Shown here: positions 1-8,463 of the stretch, piece after piece | Position numbering within the stretch: position 1 is the first letter of the stretch | How the letters are laid out: each line of letters opens with the position of its first letter | DNA from: Ignavibacteriota bacterium | GTDB lineage: Bacteria > Bacteroidota > Ignavibacteria > UBA10030 > SZUA-254 | Length of the DNA: 33,423 bases | Direction of reading: 5' to 3' | NCBI GenBank assembly: GCA_016209795.1 | Contig: JACQVI010000153.1 | Coordinates: 1-33,423 of the forward strand | Notes under the pieces: model-generated | Told to the model about the DNA's origin: nothing | Database searches by the model: none | The model's input: the letters and a program-made list of their open reading frames with translations, nothing else | Made by a program: the position numbers and the translations under genes

Positions 1-321
1 AATATATTCTCTCCTATTAAATATATATGTGCTTTACATCACAATTTTATATAACACTAATATAGTGAACTTGTTTACGATTGTCAACATTTGTTGGCAT
101 AGGTAGATTGATTTTGATTTTTCAAATTGCCCCACTACCAAAAATTGGATTTGAGTTGAGCTATTTCTTTGCGTTTGCTATTGCATTACATTGTTGGATT
201 TATCAGAGGGGAAGCCTGTCCTGAAACGGAAGCAATGCACGTAGAAGGAAGATACATGTCGACATGCTTTCAGTTTTTTGGTGTTGTTACGCTCTTTCAC
301 GGCATCGAGGATGTTCCAAAC
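1..321 (-). promoter_or_regulatory. Promoter and RBS for a gene beyond the left edge; otherwise non-coding
   Basis: This stretch holds no convincing gene. On the minus strand there is a sigma-70-like promoter pointing left: TTGACA (82-87), a 17-base spacer and TATATT (59-64). An AGGAG Shine-Dalgarno sequence follows at 11-15, ten bases from the window edge. A gene on the minus strand therefore probably starts just outside the window. A perfect 12-bp palindrome, CATGTCGACATG, lies at 255-266 between that promoter and the 3' end of the neighbouring operon; its role is unknown. A short plus-strand reading frame at 169-408 overlaps the real gene at 322-681 and resembles nothing known to me. Confidence 0.6.
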
Positions 322-681
322 TTAAAAGTTCTTAGGATGACTGTAGTGGTTCATGTAAATAGCACTGAGGCTGATGAAGAAGATCAAAGCCATTCCGTAC
401 ACCTTTAGACTTTTCACTACAATATTACCGCGCAGATGAGGTTCCAGTAACACGAAGAACCACGCTATCGTCAACCACATCATGAAGTTGTAGAAGTACG
501 ATGTCATCCAGTCAACTGTAGTGAAACCAGTGTTAAAGTACGCTGAGCTTCTCTCCATTGCTGAAAAAAGCTGTGGTAAGATAAGCCACTGCTCGAGCCA
601 AATGGGAACAGTGTAACGCACGACATTGAGAGCAATAACTAAACCTAAAAATTTTAGAAGTATGAAAAGTCTGGTTTTCAT
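322..681 (-). CDS. Small hypothetical membrane protein (119 aa)
   Basis: I do not recognise the family. The protein begins with charged residues and then has about three hydrophobic segments, at roughly residues 5-27, 58-80 and 90-110, so it is probably an inner-membrane protein. Its ATG overlaps the stop codon of the upstream short-chain dehydrogenase (ATGA at 678-681), which implies translational coupling and a shared transcript. GGAGA lies just upstream of the ATG and could serve as ribosome binding site. It is the last gene of the four-gene minus-strand group starting at 2764. No catalytic motif is visible, so no function is proposed. Confidence 0.7.
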   Translation of the reverse strand: MKTRLFILLKFLGLVIALNVVRYTVPIWLEQWLILPQLFSAMERSSAYFNTGFTTVDWMTSYFYNFMMWLTIAWFFVLLEPHLRGNIVVKSLKVYGMALIFFISLSAIYMNHYSHPKNF

Positions 682-1469
682 TGTCTCCCTTCTTGCAAAA
701 ACTTCGCAACAAGAATAGGAAATTTCCGCGGAACAAACCTTTGAATCTGAACTAAAGTTTTGTTTATGATTCCAGGTATAACAATCATTTTCCCTTTCAT
801 CAACCCATGAAAGCCAGCCTCAGCGACCGCCCGTGCATCCATCACCAGTATTCGGCTAAACAACCGCACATTGTTCATCTTTGCTTTTTCCTGAAATTCT
901 GTGGCTGTCGGTCCAGGGCACAAAACAGTCACACTAACACCCGTTCCATTCAGTTCAGCAGCCAGAGCGTTCGAGAACGAAACAACGTACGCTTTACTGG
1001 CGTAGTAGACAGCCATGAGCGGTCCCGGTTGAAATGCTGCCGTTGAGGCTACGTTTAAGATTTTCCCTGAGCCACGGCTAAGCATATCACGGGCAATCAG
1101 TTTCGTGAGGTGAGTCAGTGTCACTATATTGAGTTGCATCAGCTGTAGTTCGCACTCAAGATCAGTCTCAGTAAACTTTCCGTACGTCCCTATACCGGCA
1201 TTATTAACGAGAACATCAACGGTTAATCCATTGACTGTAATTTTTTTATGAAGCTCATCTGGTGAGTTTGGGTTGAAAAGATCAATGGGAAAAATCCAGC
1301 TTGTCGTTCTATGTTTTGATTGGAGATCGCTTGCAAGCTGCTGTAACTTGGATTCCCTCCTCGCCACGAGTACGAGGTTGTATCCATGTTCTGCGAAGAC
1401 ATGTGCCAGTTCAGATCCTATCCCGCTGGAAGCTCCGGTAATAAGCGCTGTAGGGTGATGAGTAGTCAT
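678..1469 (-). CDS. Short-chain dehydrogenase/reductase
   Basis: This is a classical SDR-family NAD(P)-dependent oxidoreductase of the usual length (263 aa). It has the cofactor motif TGASSGIG at residues 11-18, the structural motif NNAG at 89-92, and the catalytic Ser142, Tyr155 and Lys159 in YxxxK. Arg37-Arg38 after the second beta strand suggests NADP(H) preference. The C-terminal region (PRKFPILVAKF) resembles the DltE/YqjQ-like SDRs often annotated as acting on lipid-like or unknown carbonyl substrates, but the substrate cannot be read from sequence. It lies 5 bases after the alkylation-repair gene and overlaps the next gene by four bases, so it sits in the middle of an operon. Confidence 0.9.
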   Translation of the reverse strand: MTTHHPTALITGASSGIGSELAHVFAEHGYNLVLVARRESKLQQLASDLQSKHRTTSWIFPIDLFNPNSPDELHKKITVNGLTVDVLVNNAGIGTYGKFTETDLECELQLMQLNIVTLTHLTKLIARDMLSRGSGKILNVASTAAFQPGPLMAVYYASKAYVVSFSNALAAELNGTGVSVTVLCPGPTATEFQEKAKMNNVRLFSRILVMDARAVAEAGFHGLMKGKMIVIPGIINKTLVQIQRFVPRKFPILVAKFLQEGRQ

Positions 1470-1474
1470 AGCAC

Positions 1475-2182
1475 CTATCGTAATCTAGACTTTGTTTTCT
1501 TACTCAGTCGCCTCTGGACGGCTTTACCTGTGAGTTCTCGCAGAGCATCTGAAGCGATCCATTTTGCACTGGAAGAATTCAGCTTCTGAATTTCTCGTGC
1601 AATGCGTATCGCATGGTCATTGAGACTGAGATTCCGTTTCCCAATTTGACGCAGCGCCCAATTCACTGCCTTCTTCACAAAGTTACGCTCACCAGTCGCT
1701 TCACGTTTAATGAGCGGGAAGACTTTGACAAACTGTTTGTCATCAGCTTTTTTATCATGCACAGCAAGCCAAGCCATTAAGGCAAAGCTAGCACGCTTCA
1801 CGAATTCTTCTTTTCGCTTGCTCCACTCGATTGCTTTCCTCCATGTGAACGGTGTTCGATCGAACAGATTTCCACAGCAGGTATCGCAGACCGCCCAGTT
1901 ATCGAACTCTTGTACCCATTGCTCCATCTGTCTCTCAGTAACTTTCACTGGATTATCAACAAGCGCAGCAAGAATACGAGCTTCGAGAATTCCTGTTGTC
2001 CAAAGTTGCTGTGCTATTTCACGATTGGTTCCGATCTCTTTTGCAATCTTTCTGAGTGTCGGAACGGAAACCCCATACGCTTTAGTCGAAGTAATTCCAA
2101 AGCGTGCCATACCCTCAACATTTTGTGGATCTGCATGGGTTTAAAGACGATGTAAGATTGTCCAGAGTGTGGGTGTTTTCAA
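1475..2182 (-). pseudogene. AlkD-type DNA alkylation repair protein with an in-frame stop near the N-terminus
   Basis: The intact open part starts at ATG 2110 (211 aa) and matches HEAT-repeat DNA alkylation repair proteins (AlkD/COG4912), which bind and excise alkylated bases. Conserved blocks include MARFGI, WAVCDTCCGNLF and FVKKAVNWALRQIGKRN. Reading upstream in the same frame continues the family's N-terminus: HADPQNVEG directly precedes MARFGI, and TLWTILHRL precedes that. The two are separated by a TAA at 2141-2143. A TTG at 2182, shortly after the previous gene's stop, would be the natural start. One nonsense change therefore appears to cut off about 24 residues. A shortened protein from ATG 2110 could still be made but would lack the first helix. 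Sequencing error is an alternative. Confidence 0.7.
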
Positions 2183-2188
2183 GTCAAC

Positions 2189-2764
2189 CTACGCTGTTTC
2201 CGTCTTCGCTACTTTTACGATTGCTGCAATGCCAAACCCGGCGAGCAGCCAGCCAACGATTGCATCGATCATCATTGCAGTCGTGTAATCGAGAGGATAG
2301 CCCATCCAATTCCAAGCAGAAAGATAGGTAAAGACCGAGACAACGATGCCAAGCATCCCACAGAAGAGAACGCGTGCAAAGTACGATGATGCAGCAGCCG
2401 TACTTCGCGACAGGAACCACGCTGCGAGAAATGCAGAGATGATAAAGATAATCAATCCATTGATGAATTGACTAGCCATCATAGGATCAGATCCTTGTGG
2501 ATCATAAATGATCATACCCATCGGACCTCTCATATATTTTTGTGTATACGCTTCCATCGAGGCTTGATTGTAATCCGCTGGCATGCCCGGAAAAATGTAG
2601 ACTCCTTTGGCATCCATGTTGGTTCGTAACACCTCAATGACAGCGTCTTCGTTGGAGATATTCCTTATACTTGGCTTGTGGAGCGGGAATACCACCCACG
2701 CAAGAAATCCCCAAACCCACAGAATGATTCCGCCTGTGATTGCTGCAAGTATTATTTTTTTCAT
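2189..2764 (-). CDS. Hypothetical four-helix membrane protein (191 aa)
   Basis: I do not recognise a named family. The sequence has an N-terminal hydrophobic segment (about residues 4-27), a roughly 70-residue extracytoplasmic-looking loop containing YIFPGMP and YMRGPMGM, then three more hydrophobic segments at about 100-120, 130-152 and 160-183. This gives a probable four-pass inner-membrane protein. The start is well supported: AAAGGGGA lies about six bases upstream of the ATG. It is the first gene of the leftward operon that continues into the alkylation repair, SDR and small membrane protein genes. Confidence 0.75.
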   Translation of the reverse strand: MKKIILAAITGGIILWVWGFLAWVVFPLHKPSIRNISNEDAVIEVLRTNMDAKGVYIFPGMPADYNQASMEAYTQKYMRGPMGMIIYDPQGSDPMMASQFINGLIIFIISAFLAAWFLSRSTAAASSYFARVLFCGMLGIVVSVFTYLSAWNWMGYPLDYTTAMMIDAIVGWLLAGFGIAAIVKVAKTETA

Positions 2765-3068
2765 AAGATTCCCCTTTATTGTTAATTGATACTACCGTTA
2801 AATTGGCTAACAATATAACAAGTAAATCTGATAAGGTAAAGACGGTTAATCTTTTCCGCCAGTAAAGGGTCAAAGAAGTGTAGTTTCATAAGCACCCAAT
2901 TCCAGCTATTTTTGCAAGATTTGGAGTATTAACTCAATATTTGAGAGCACGTCTTGACAGTAAGAAAGAATTTTCTTAGGTTTATTATACCATTCGTCTG
3001 TGTTAGGAAGATAGCTTTAAGGAAAATTTCATCTAACGCAATTCAAGAACTTGAATGAGAGTGAAACA
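2765..3068. promoter_or_regulatory. Divergent intergenic region with palindromes
   Basis: This non-coding stretch separates divergent operons. On the plus strand a perfect -35 box TTGACA (2954-2959) is followed by TATTAT (2983-2988), but the spacing of 23 is long; at the normal spacing of 17 the hexamer is TAGGTT. Two small palindromes sit here: CTCAA-TAT-TTGAG (2933-2945) and TAAGAAA-gaat-TTTCTTA (2961-2978). The second lies directly after the -35 box, where a repressor could bind. These are inferences from spacing only. Confidence 0.35.
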
Positions 3069-4766
3069 ATGAACCGCCGGGTTTTTTTTGCAGAGACGCT
3101 TGAAGACATACTTTCCGCTGAACAGCCGAGAGTTGCCGATATTAAACCCAACGAGTTTGCAAACAAAGCTCTCCCTCAAGTAGCTCGAAGTCTCGCCGGC
3201 ATTGAACCTTACACAGGTCCATGGGGTTTTGAACAAGTTGCCCATCTCTTGCGCCGAACAAGTTTCGGTGCACCACGGAGTACAATTGACGCGATGCTGT
3301 CTCTTACAATGGATGAGATTGTGGAAATTCTTGTGAGTGAACTGCCTACCCCCGATCCGCCTTTGAACACCAATAGTAACGACACGGGTGCACCAGTTGG
3401 TGAAACCTGGGTGAATGCGCCCACATCTGATTTCAACGGCTCAAGGAATAATTCACTCAAATCATGGTGGACTGGATTGATCATTCAGCAGCAGCCTGTT
3501 TCGCTCCACGAGACGATGACGTTGTTCTGGCACAATCACTTTGCCACTGAAGCGACCGTCATCAAAGATGCTCGGCTCACTTATAGGCACAACACCCTTT
3601 TTCGACAATATGCACTCAATAATTTTAAAGAATTGGTCAAGCAGGTGACTATCGATCCTGCTATGCTTCGCTATCTCAATGGAGAGAAGAATACCAAGAC
3701 AAGCCCCAACGAAAATTATGCACGCGAACTACAAGAACTATTTACAGTAGGTAAGGGACCAGAGATTGCACAGGGGAATTACACAAACTATACAGAACAA
3801 GATGTCCAAGAGGCTGCTCGCGTACTTACCGGCTGGAGAATCGATACAACGACATTTACATCATACTTTGTCCCAAATCGGCACGACACTGGCAACAAGC
3901 AATTTTCTTCAGCCTACCAAAACACTGTTATCCTTGGCAAAACTGGAACAGATGGCGCAACTGAACTCGATGATCTCCTTAATATGATTTTTGCTCAGCC
4001 GGAGACTGCTAAATTCATCTGTAGAAAACTCTATCGCTGGTTCGTATATTACGTGATTGACAATGCCACTGAAGCAAACGTGATTTCTCCTCTTGCTGAT
4101 ATTTTCCGAACGAACAATTATGATATCAAACCTGTATTGCGTGTGCTATTTAAGAGTGCACACTTCTATGATCCTGTCAATAGTGGATGTATCATCAAAA
4201 ATCCAATTGATTTCAACGTTGGAATGGCACGGTTATTCTCGGTGCAGTTTCCAGACTCTGCTAATATTACAAGGCAATATAACCACTGGAAGTTTGTCAG
4301 AGAGCAAGCATCATTAATGCAGATGGATCTCTGTGAACCACCGAACGTTGCCGGCTGGCCCGCTTACTATCAAACACCACAATTTCACGAACTCTGGATA
4401 AACTCAGATACGATCCAGAAGCGTGGTAAATTCTCAGATACGTTGGCAACCACGGGCCACACCCAAAACAACTTCACACTCATCATCGATCCGATTGCAT
4501 TTGTACAACAGGTTTCCGACCCATCGGATCCTAATATCCTAATCAATGAGTTTGCAAAGTATATGTTTCCGATTGCAATCACTAACAACCAGAAGTCTTT
4601 TCTCAAGGAAGTGTTGATTCCGGGACTGCCTGATTATGAATGGACAAATGAATGGCTCGCCTTTCAAAGCGACCCGAACGATCCCATAAAACGTAATGCG
4701 ATCACGACCAAGCTCCAAACGCTCCTGCGTACTATGATGGGTTTGGCTGAGTATCATCTAATGTGA
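3069..4766 (+). CDS. DUF1800 domain-containing protein
   Basis: This 565-residue protein belongs to the DUF1800 family (PF08811), whose members almost always neighbour a DUF1501 gene. Recognisable blocks are HLLRRTSFGAP near the N-terminus, TLFWHNHFATE, YARELQELFTVG and the C-terminal CEPPNVAGWPAYYQ. The biochemical role of the family is not established. An upstream TTG at 3051 is open, but ATG 3069 is chosen because GAGAGTG precedes it. I see no clear signal peptide, unlike its partner. Its stop overlaps a possible GTG start of the next gene and lies 8 bases before the preferred ATG, so the two are translated from one message. Confidence 0.85.
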   Translation: MNRRVFFAETLEDILSAEQPRVADIKPNEFANKALPQVARSLAGIEPYTGPWGFEQVAHLLRRTSFGAPRSTIDAMLSLTMDEIVEILVSELPTPDPPLNTNSNDTGAPVGETWVNAPTSDFNGSRNNSLKSWWTGLIIQQQPVSLHETMTLFWHNHFATEATVIKDARLTYRHNTLFRQYALNNFKELVKQVTIDPAMLRYLNGEKNTKTSPNENYARELQELFTVGKGPEIAQGNYTNYTEQDVQEAARVLTGWRIDTTTFTSYFVPNRHDTGNKQFSSAYQNTVILGKTGTDGATELDDLLNMIFAQPETAKFICRKLYRWFVYYVIDNATEANVISPLADIFRTNNYDIKPVLRVLFKSAHFYDPVNSGCIIKNPIDFNVGMARLFSVQFPDSANITRQYNHWKFVREQASLMQMDLCEPPNVAGWPAYYQTPQFHELWINSDTIQKRGKFSDTLATTGHTQNNFTLIIDPIAFVQQVSDPSDPNILINEFAKYMFPIAITNNQKSFLKEVLIPGLPDYEWTNEWLAFQSDPNDPIKRNAITTKLQTLLRTMMGLAEYHLM

Positions 4767-4774
4767 GAGGAACG

Positions 4775-6346
4775 ATGGGCATAAAACGAAGAGATTTTCT
4801 TAAACGGACAGTCCCAGTATCGGTACTTCCCTTCTTCATTGGTGGATTTACGTTCAGAGCATACGGTCGTTCTGCATTACTTGATAGCTTAGTGAGAGCG
4901 GGAGTTGAGACGGATCGTGTTCTTGTCCTCGTGCAATTGAACGGTGGCAACGACGGATTAAACACGGTGATTCCCTTAGATCAGTACACTGCTATTATGA
5001 ATGCGCGAGACAATATCGCCATTCCCGAGAATCAAGTCATCCCTCTTGTAAATAATGCTGGTTTACATCCCGCGATGGGCGATATGAAGATTCTTTTCAA
5101 TGAGAAGAAACTGTGCATTGTCCGAGGTGTTGGTTATCCAAATCCCAATCTCTCACATTTCCGTGGGACGGACATCTGGCTAACGGCTTCAGATGCTAAT
5201 CAAACATTGACAAGCGGATGGCTCGGTCGTTACCTAGATCAAGAATTTCCTGATTACCCCGATGGTTACCCAAACACGGTAGCTCCAGATCCGTTAGCTT
5301 TACAGATCGGTTCCGTGGTGTCCCTGGGGTTACAGGGACCAACTGTCTCGATGGGCATGGCAATTACAAGTCCAACATCGTTCTACCAACTGATTACAGG
5401 GGGAGTTGATGAAGCACCAAATACACCTGCCGGGCATGAATTGACATTCATCCGACAGGTTGCACTTCAAACTCAGCAATATGCAACCTCAATTAAAGCA
5501 GCCGCTGGAAACGGAAATAACTTATCGCCCCTTTACCCTGCTGCCGGTCAGAATGCCCTTGCCGACCAATTAAAGATCGTTGCACAATTGATCTCCGGCG
5601 GATTGAAAACCAGAATCTACGTCGTCAACATTGGAGGATTCGATACTCACTCGGATCAAGTTGATGAAACCTTCGCCATTCATGCATTTCAGGATGATTT
5701 GAGACTTCTGGGTGTCGAGCATCGTGTTATTGGAATGACATTTTCTGAATTCGGTAGACGCATCAAATCTAACGCAAGCTTTGGAACTGACCACGGTACA
5801 TCAGCTCCATTGTTTGTGTTTGGAAAAAATGTTCGACCACAAATCATTGGCACCAATCCTGTGCTACCATTAAATGCAACGCAATCCGATAATCTTGAAA
5901 TGCAATTTGATTTTCGCTCAGTCTATGCCTCAATCTTAAGAGATTGGTTTGGAGTCTCACAGGCTGCACTCGAAGCTGTCTTGCTGAAGAATTTTGCATC
6001 ACTCCCAATCATTATGAAGCAAAGGGGTATTAAATACCCGATCATCAGTGGTAATGAGCCATCGACCATAGTAGAAAATGTTCCTACCGAGCCAGGATTA
6101 CATCCAAATTACCCGAATCCATTTAATCCCTCAACAAAGATTCGATTTTCAACCGATGGAAAGCCAGTTCAGATTAAAGTCTATGACACACTTGGCCGTG
6201 AAATCACGACGTTAGTGAATGGTGTATATCCAAGTGGTATTCACGAAGTTGTCTTTGATGCAGCGGATCTTCCCGCCGGCGTTTATTATTATCGTTTCCA
6301 AAGCGGTGATATCCAGCAGATCAGATCGATGACGTTAGTAAAATAA
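4775..6346 (+). CDS. DUF1501 protein with Tat signal and C-terminal T9SS sorting domain
   Basis: This 523-aa DUF1501 (PF07394) protein is distantly related to sulfatase/alkaline-phosphatase-like folds; its activity is unproven. The N-terminus carries a twin-arginine signal, KRRDFLKRT, followed by a hydrophobic stretch. Family blocks are GGNDGLNTVIPLD, SHFRGTDIW, GGFDTHSDQ, TFSEFGRRI and TDHGT. From about residue 439 the protein ends in a typical type A sorting domain of the type IX secretion system: HPNYPNPFNPSTKI, then IKVYDTLGREI, then the terminal LPAGVYYYRF region. This predicts outer-membrane passage and surface attachment or release. ATG 4775 is preferred to GTG 4763 because AGAGGA sits five bases before it. 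Tat export combined with a T9SS domain is unusual. Confidence 0.9.
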   Translation: MGIKRRDFLKRTVPVSVLPFFIGGFTFRAYGRSALLDSLVRAGVETDRVLVLVQLNGGNDGLNTVIPLDQYTAIMNARDNIAIPENQVIPLVNNAGLHPAMGDMKILFNEKKLCIVRGVGYPNPNLSHFRGTDIWLTASDANQTLTSGWLGRYLDQEFPDYPDGYPNTVAPDPLALQIGSVVSLGLQGPTVSMGMAITSPTSFYQLITGGVDEAPNTPAGHELTFIRQVALQTQQYATSIKAAAGNGNNLSPLYPAAGQNALADQLKIVAQLISGGLKTRIYVVNIGGFDTHSDQVDETFAIHAFQDDLRLLGVEHRVIGMTFSEFGRRIKSNASFGTDHGTSAPLFVFGKNVRPQIIGTNPVLPLNATQSDNLEMQFDFRSVYASILRDWFGVSQAALEAVLLKNFASLPIIMKQRGIKYPIISGNEPSTIVENVPTEPGLHPNYPNPFNPSTKIRFSTDGKPVQIKVYDTLGREITTLVNGVYPSGIHEVVFDAADLPAGVYYYRFQSGDIQQIRSMTLVK

Positions 6347-6403
6347 TATTTAGCATTTACCTCAACGTACCACTTCACATTGTAGCATTTCTTGATAGAT
6401 GAT

Positions 6404-6432
6404 TTGACAATTTTGTTGAGTCTCATTATTTT
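6404..6432 (+). promoter_or_regulatory. Candidate promoter for the YceI gene
   Basis: TTGACA (6404-6409), a 17-base spacer and TATTTT (6427-6432) form a good sigma-70-like promoter in the 274-base gap between the DUF1501 gene and the YceI gene. If used, it leaves a 5' leader of about 180 bases. I found no other structure in this gap. Confidence 0.45.
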
Positions 6433-6620
6433 AGATTCAACATGCCAAATATAGTACCACTATCGCCTCTGTCTTTACAGATAGAGAACAAGCAGAATTA
6501 TCTTGGCTATTGGAATAAACTCGTATTAGCACTAAAAGAAACAGCATAGCGTGCAGCAGGAATTGTAATTCATCATCGATAAACAATAACTTACGTTAAA
6601 ATTCTTGAAAGGATCATACT

Positions 6621-7232
6621 ATGAAGAGATCAATTATTCTTATCACAATCATATCACTGTGTGCTTGTCAACTCCTTGCACAATCCATTATCTGGAAAGT
6701 AGACAAGCCACATAGTCAAGTAAACTTTTCTGTCACCCATCTTCTCATCGCAGAGGTAACGGGCCGCTTCACGGATTTTGACGCTAACCTCACACACACG
6801 AAAGATGATTTCACGGATGCAACCATTGAGGCAAGAATCAAGACTCAGAGCATTGACACTGATATCGAAAGACGCGATAATCATCTGCGATCTGATGATT
6901 TTCTCAACGCTGAAAAGTATCCGGAGATGGTGTTCAAGAGTACCTCTGTGGAAAAAACAGGAAAAGATACCTACGCGATCAAAGGCTACTTAACCATTCG
7001 CGATAGCACAAAGCTTGTTGTCCTTGATGCAAAATTCAAGGGGCAAACCACCGATCCGTGGGGGAATACAAGGGCTGTGTTTAAAGCGACAACAACCATA
7101 GACCGATTTGAATTTGGTACAAAGTGGAATGCAGCACTCGAAACTGGTGGACTTGTTGTGGGCAGAGACGTCGAGATCACTCTTCTTATGCAATTCATCA
7201 AGCAAAAGAATGAAACAGAAGGCAAGAAATAA
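6621..7232 (+). CDS. YceI family periplasmic lipocalin-like protein
   Basis: This 203-aa protein has a Sec signal peptide of about 20 residues (MKRSIILITIISLCACQLLAQ) followed by a YceI domain. The domain shows WKVDKPHSQVNFSVTHL, VTGRFTDFDAN, HLRSDDFLNAEKYPEMVFKS and the C-terminal GGLVVGRDVEITL. YceI proteins form an extended beta-barrel that binds isoprenoid chains such as polyprenyl compounds in the periplasm. A cysteine near the signal-peptide end (CACQ) makes a lipoprotein possible, but LCAC-Q is not an ideal lipobox. AAAGGA lies about nine bases upstream of the ATG. The gene stands alone, followed by a hairpin. Confidence 0.9.
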   Translation: MKRSIILITIISLCACQLLAQSIIWKVDKPHSQVNFSVTHLLIAEVTGRFTDFDANLTHTKDDFTDATIEARIKTQSIDTDIERRDNHLRSDDFLNAEKYPEMVFKSTSVEKTGKDTYAIKGYLTIRDSTKLVVLDAKFKGQTTDPWGNTRAVFKATTTIDRFEFGTKWNAALETGGLVVGRDVEITLLMQFIKQKNETEGKK

Positions 7233-7246
7233 CATTCAGTGAATAT

Positions 7247-7298
7247 GCCGATGCTAGCGAGGTATAATGTCAGTGGGTGAGTAAACGATAGCATCGGC
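7247..7298 (+). terminator. Long-loop inverted repeat after the YceI gene, possible terminator
   Basis: GCCGATGCTA (7247-7256) is perfectly complementary to TAGCATCGGC (7289-7298), separated by 32 bases and followed by the T-rich GTTCTTTTC. It lies just after the YceI stop codon. The long loop is atypical for a Rho-independent terminator, so the call is tentative. Confidence 0.5.
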
Positions 7299-7362
7299 GT
7301 TCTTTTCAACTACCATCTCTCTTTGCTTCCAACAATTCTGTTTTTAATCCGTTCAAGCTCAG

Positions 7363-7379
7363 TAACAAAATTTTTGTTA
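7363..7379. promoter_or_regulatory. Perfect 17-bp palindrome in front of the alcohol dehydrogenase
   Basis: TAACAAAA and TTTTGTTA are exact inverted copies around a single central base. The palindrome ends 11 bases before the ATG at 7391, where a ribosome binding site would normally lie. It could be an operator or a small RNA hairpin that limits translation; which of the two cannot be told from sequence. Confidence 0.4.
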
Positions 7380-7390
7380 TATTGTCATTC

Positions 7391-8386
7391 ATGAAGGCAA
7401 TGCATCTCACATCACCTCATGTGATTGAATCATCTCCCCTTCTGCTCACAGACACGGTAATTCCGACGCCGGATGAAGATGAAATCCTCCTTAATATCTC
7501 AGCCTGTGGTATATGCCACACAGATCTCCATGTGATAGAAGGTGAACTTTCACCCAAAAAGTTGCCTCTTATTCCCGGACATCAAGTTGTTGGAACGGTG
7601 GAAAAAGTTGGCAGTCGGGTCAAAAACTTTAGCATCGGGAATCGCGCCGGGGTTGCATGGCTTCACTGGACATGCGGAGATTGTGGGTATTGCAAAAGAG
7701 GAAAAGAAAATCTGTGTCCTCATGCAAAATTCACTGGATATGACGTTGACGGAGGATACGCCGAGTATATGGTTGTGCCCGCTGACTTTGCTTACTCCAT
7801 CCCCAAGCAATTGACTGATGAGGAAGCTGCGCCGTTGCTCTGCGCAGGAATCATCGGGTATCGTGCTCTTCGACTTAGTGAAATAAAACCAGGACAACGA
7901 TTGGGATTGTTTGGCTTTGGTGCATCTGCACATATTGCAATTCAAGTTGCAAAGTACTGGAACTGTGAGGTCTTCGTGTTCTCACGTAGTGTACACCATC
8001 AAAAACTCGCCGAACAGTTAGGTGCCACGTGGACTGGGACTGCTGAAGAAATTCCTTCTCATCGTCTCCAGAGTGCTATCATCTTTGCTCCAGCCGGGGA
8101 ACTCGTACCAAAAGCACTTCGAACCCTTGATAAAGGAGGAATACTTGCGCTTGCAGGAATACATATGACACCAATCCCCTCCTTGGACTATTCTCTTCTC
8201 TACCACGAGCGCACCATTCGCAGTGTTGCAAATAGCACAAGACAAGACGGCGTTGAGTTTTTGAAACTCGCTGCAGAGATTCCAATCCGAACCGAAGTAG
8301 AAGTTTTTCCACTCAGGGAAGCAAACCGCTCCCTTCAGCTTTTGAAGGCGGGAAAGATTCGAGGAGCAGGTGTTTTACAAGTGTGA
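7391..8386 (+). CDS. Zinc-dependent alcohol dehydrogenase family protein
   Basis: This 331-aa medium-chain dehydrogenase is closest, by memory, to the zinc-binding alcohol dehydrogenase subfamily with a GFGASAH nucleotide-binding loop. The N-terminal GroES-like domain has the catalytic zinc ligands in ACGICHTDLH and IPGHQVVG, and the structural zinc cysteines in TCGDCGYCKRGKENLC. The Rossmann domain carries LGLFGFGASAHIAIQVA. It should interconvert alcohols and aldehydes with NAD(P)H. ATG 7391 gives MKAMHLTSP, the usual family start; an in-frame TTG at 7382 is less likely. No clear Shine-Dalgarno is visible, and a perfect palindrome occupies its place. Confidence 0.9.
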   Translation: MKAMHLTSPHVIESSPLLLTDTVIPTPDEDEILLNISACGICHTDLHVIEGELSPKKLPLIPGHQVVGTVEKVGSRVKNFSIGNRAGVAWLHWTCGDCGYCKRGKENLCPHAKFTGYDVDGGYAEYMVVPADFAYSIPKQLTDEEAAPLLCAGIIGYRALRLSEIKPGQRLGLFGFGASAHIAIQVAKYWNCEVFVFSRSVHHQKLAEQLGATWTGTAEEIPSHRLQSAIIFAPAGELVPKALRTLDKGGILALAGIHMTPIPSLDYSLLYHERTIRSVANSTRQDGVEFLKLAAEIPIRTEVEVFPLREANRSLQLLKAGKIRGAGVLQV

Positions 8387-8463
8387 AATATTGGACTACG
8401 TTGAATTCAGGCCCTCTTCATGTAAATCAAAAAACTTATTTGAAGTAAAAAGGTAGGTGAGTT

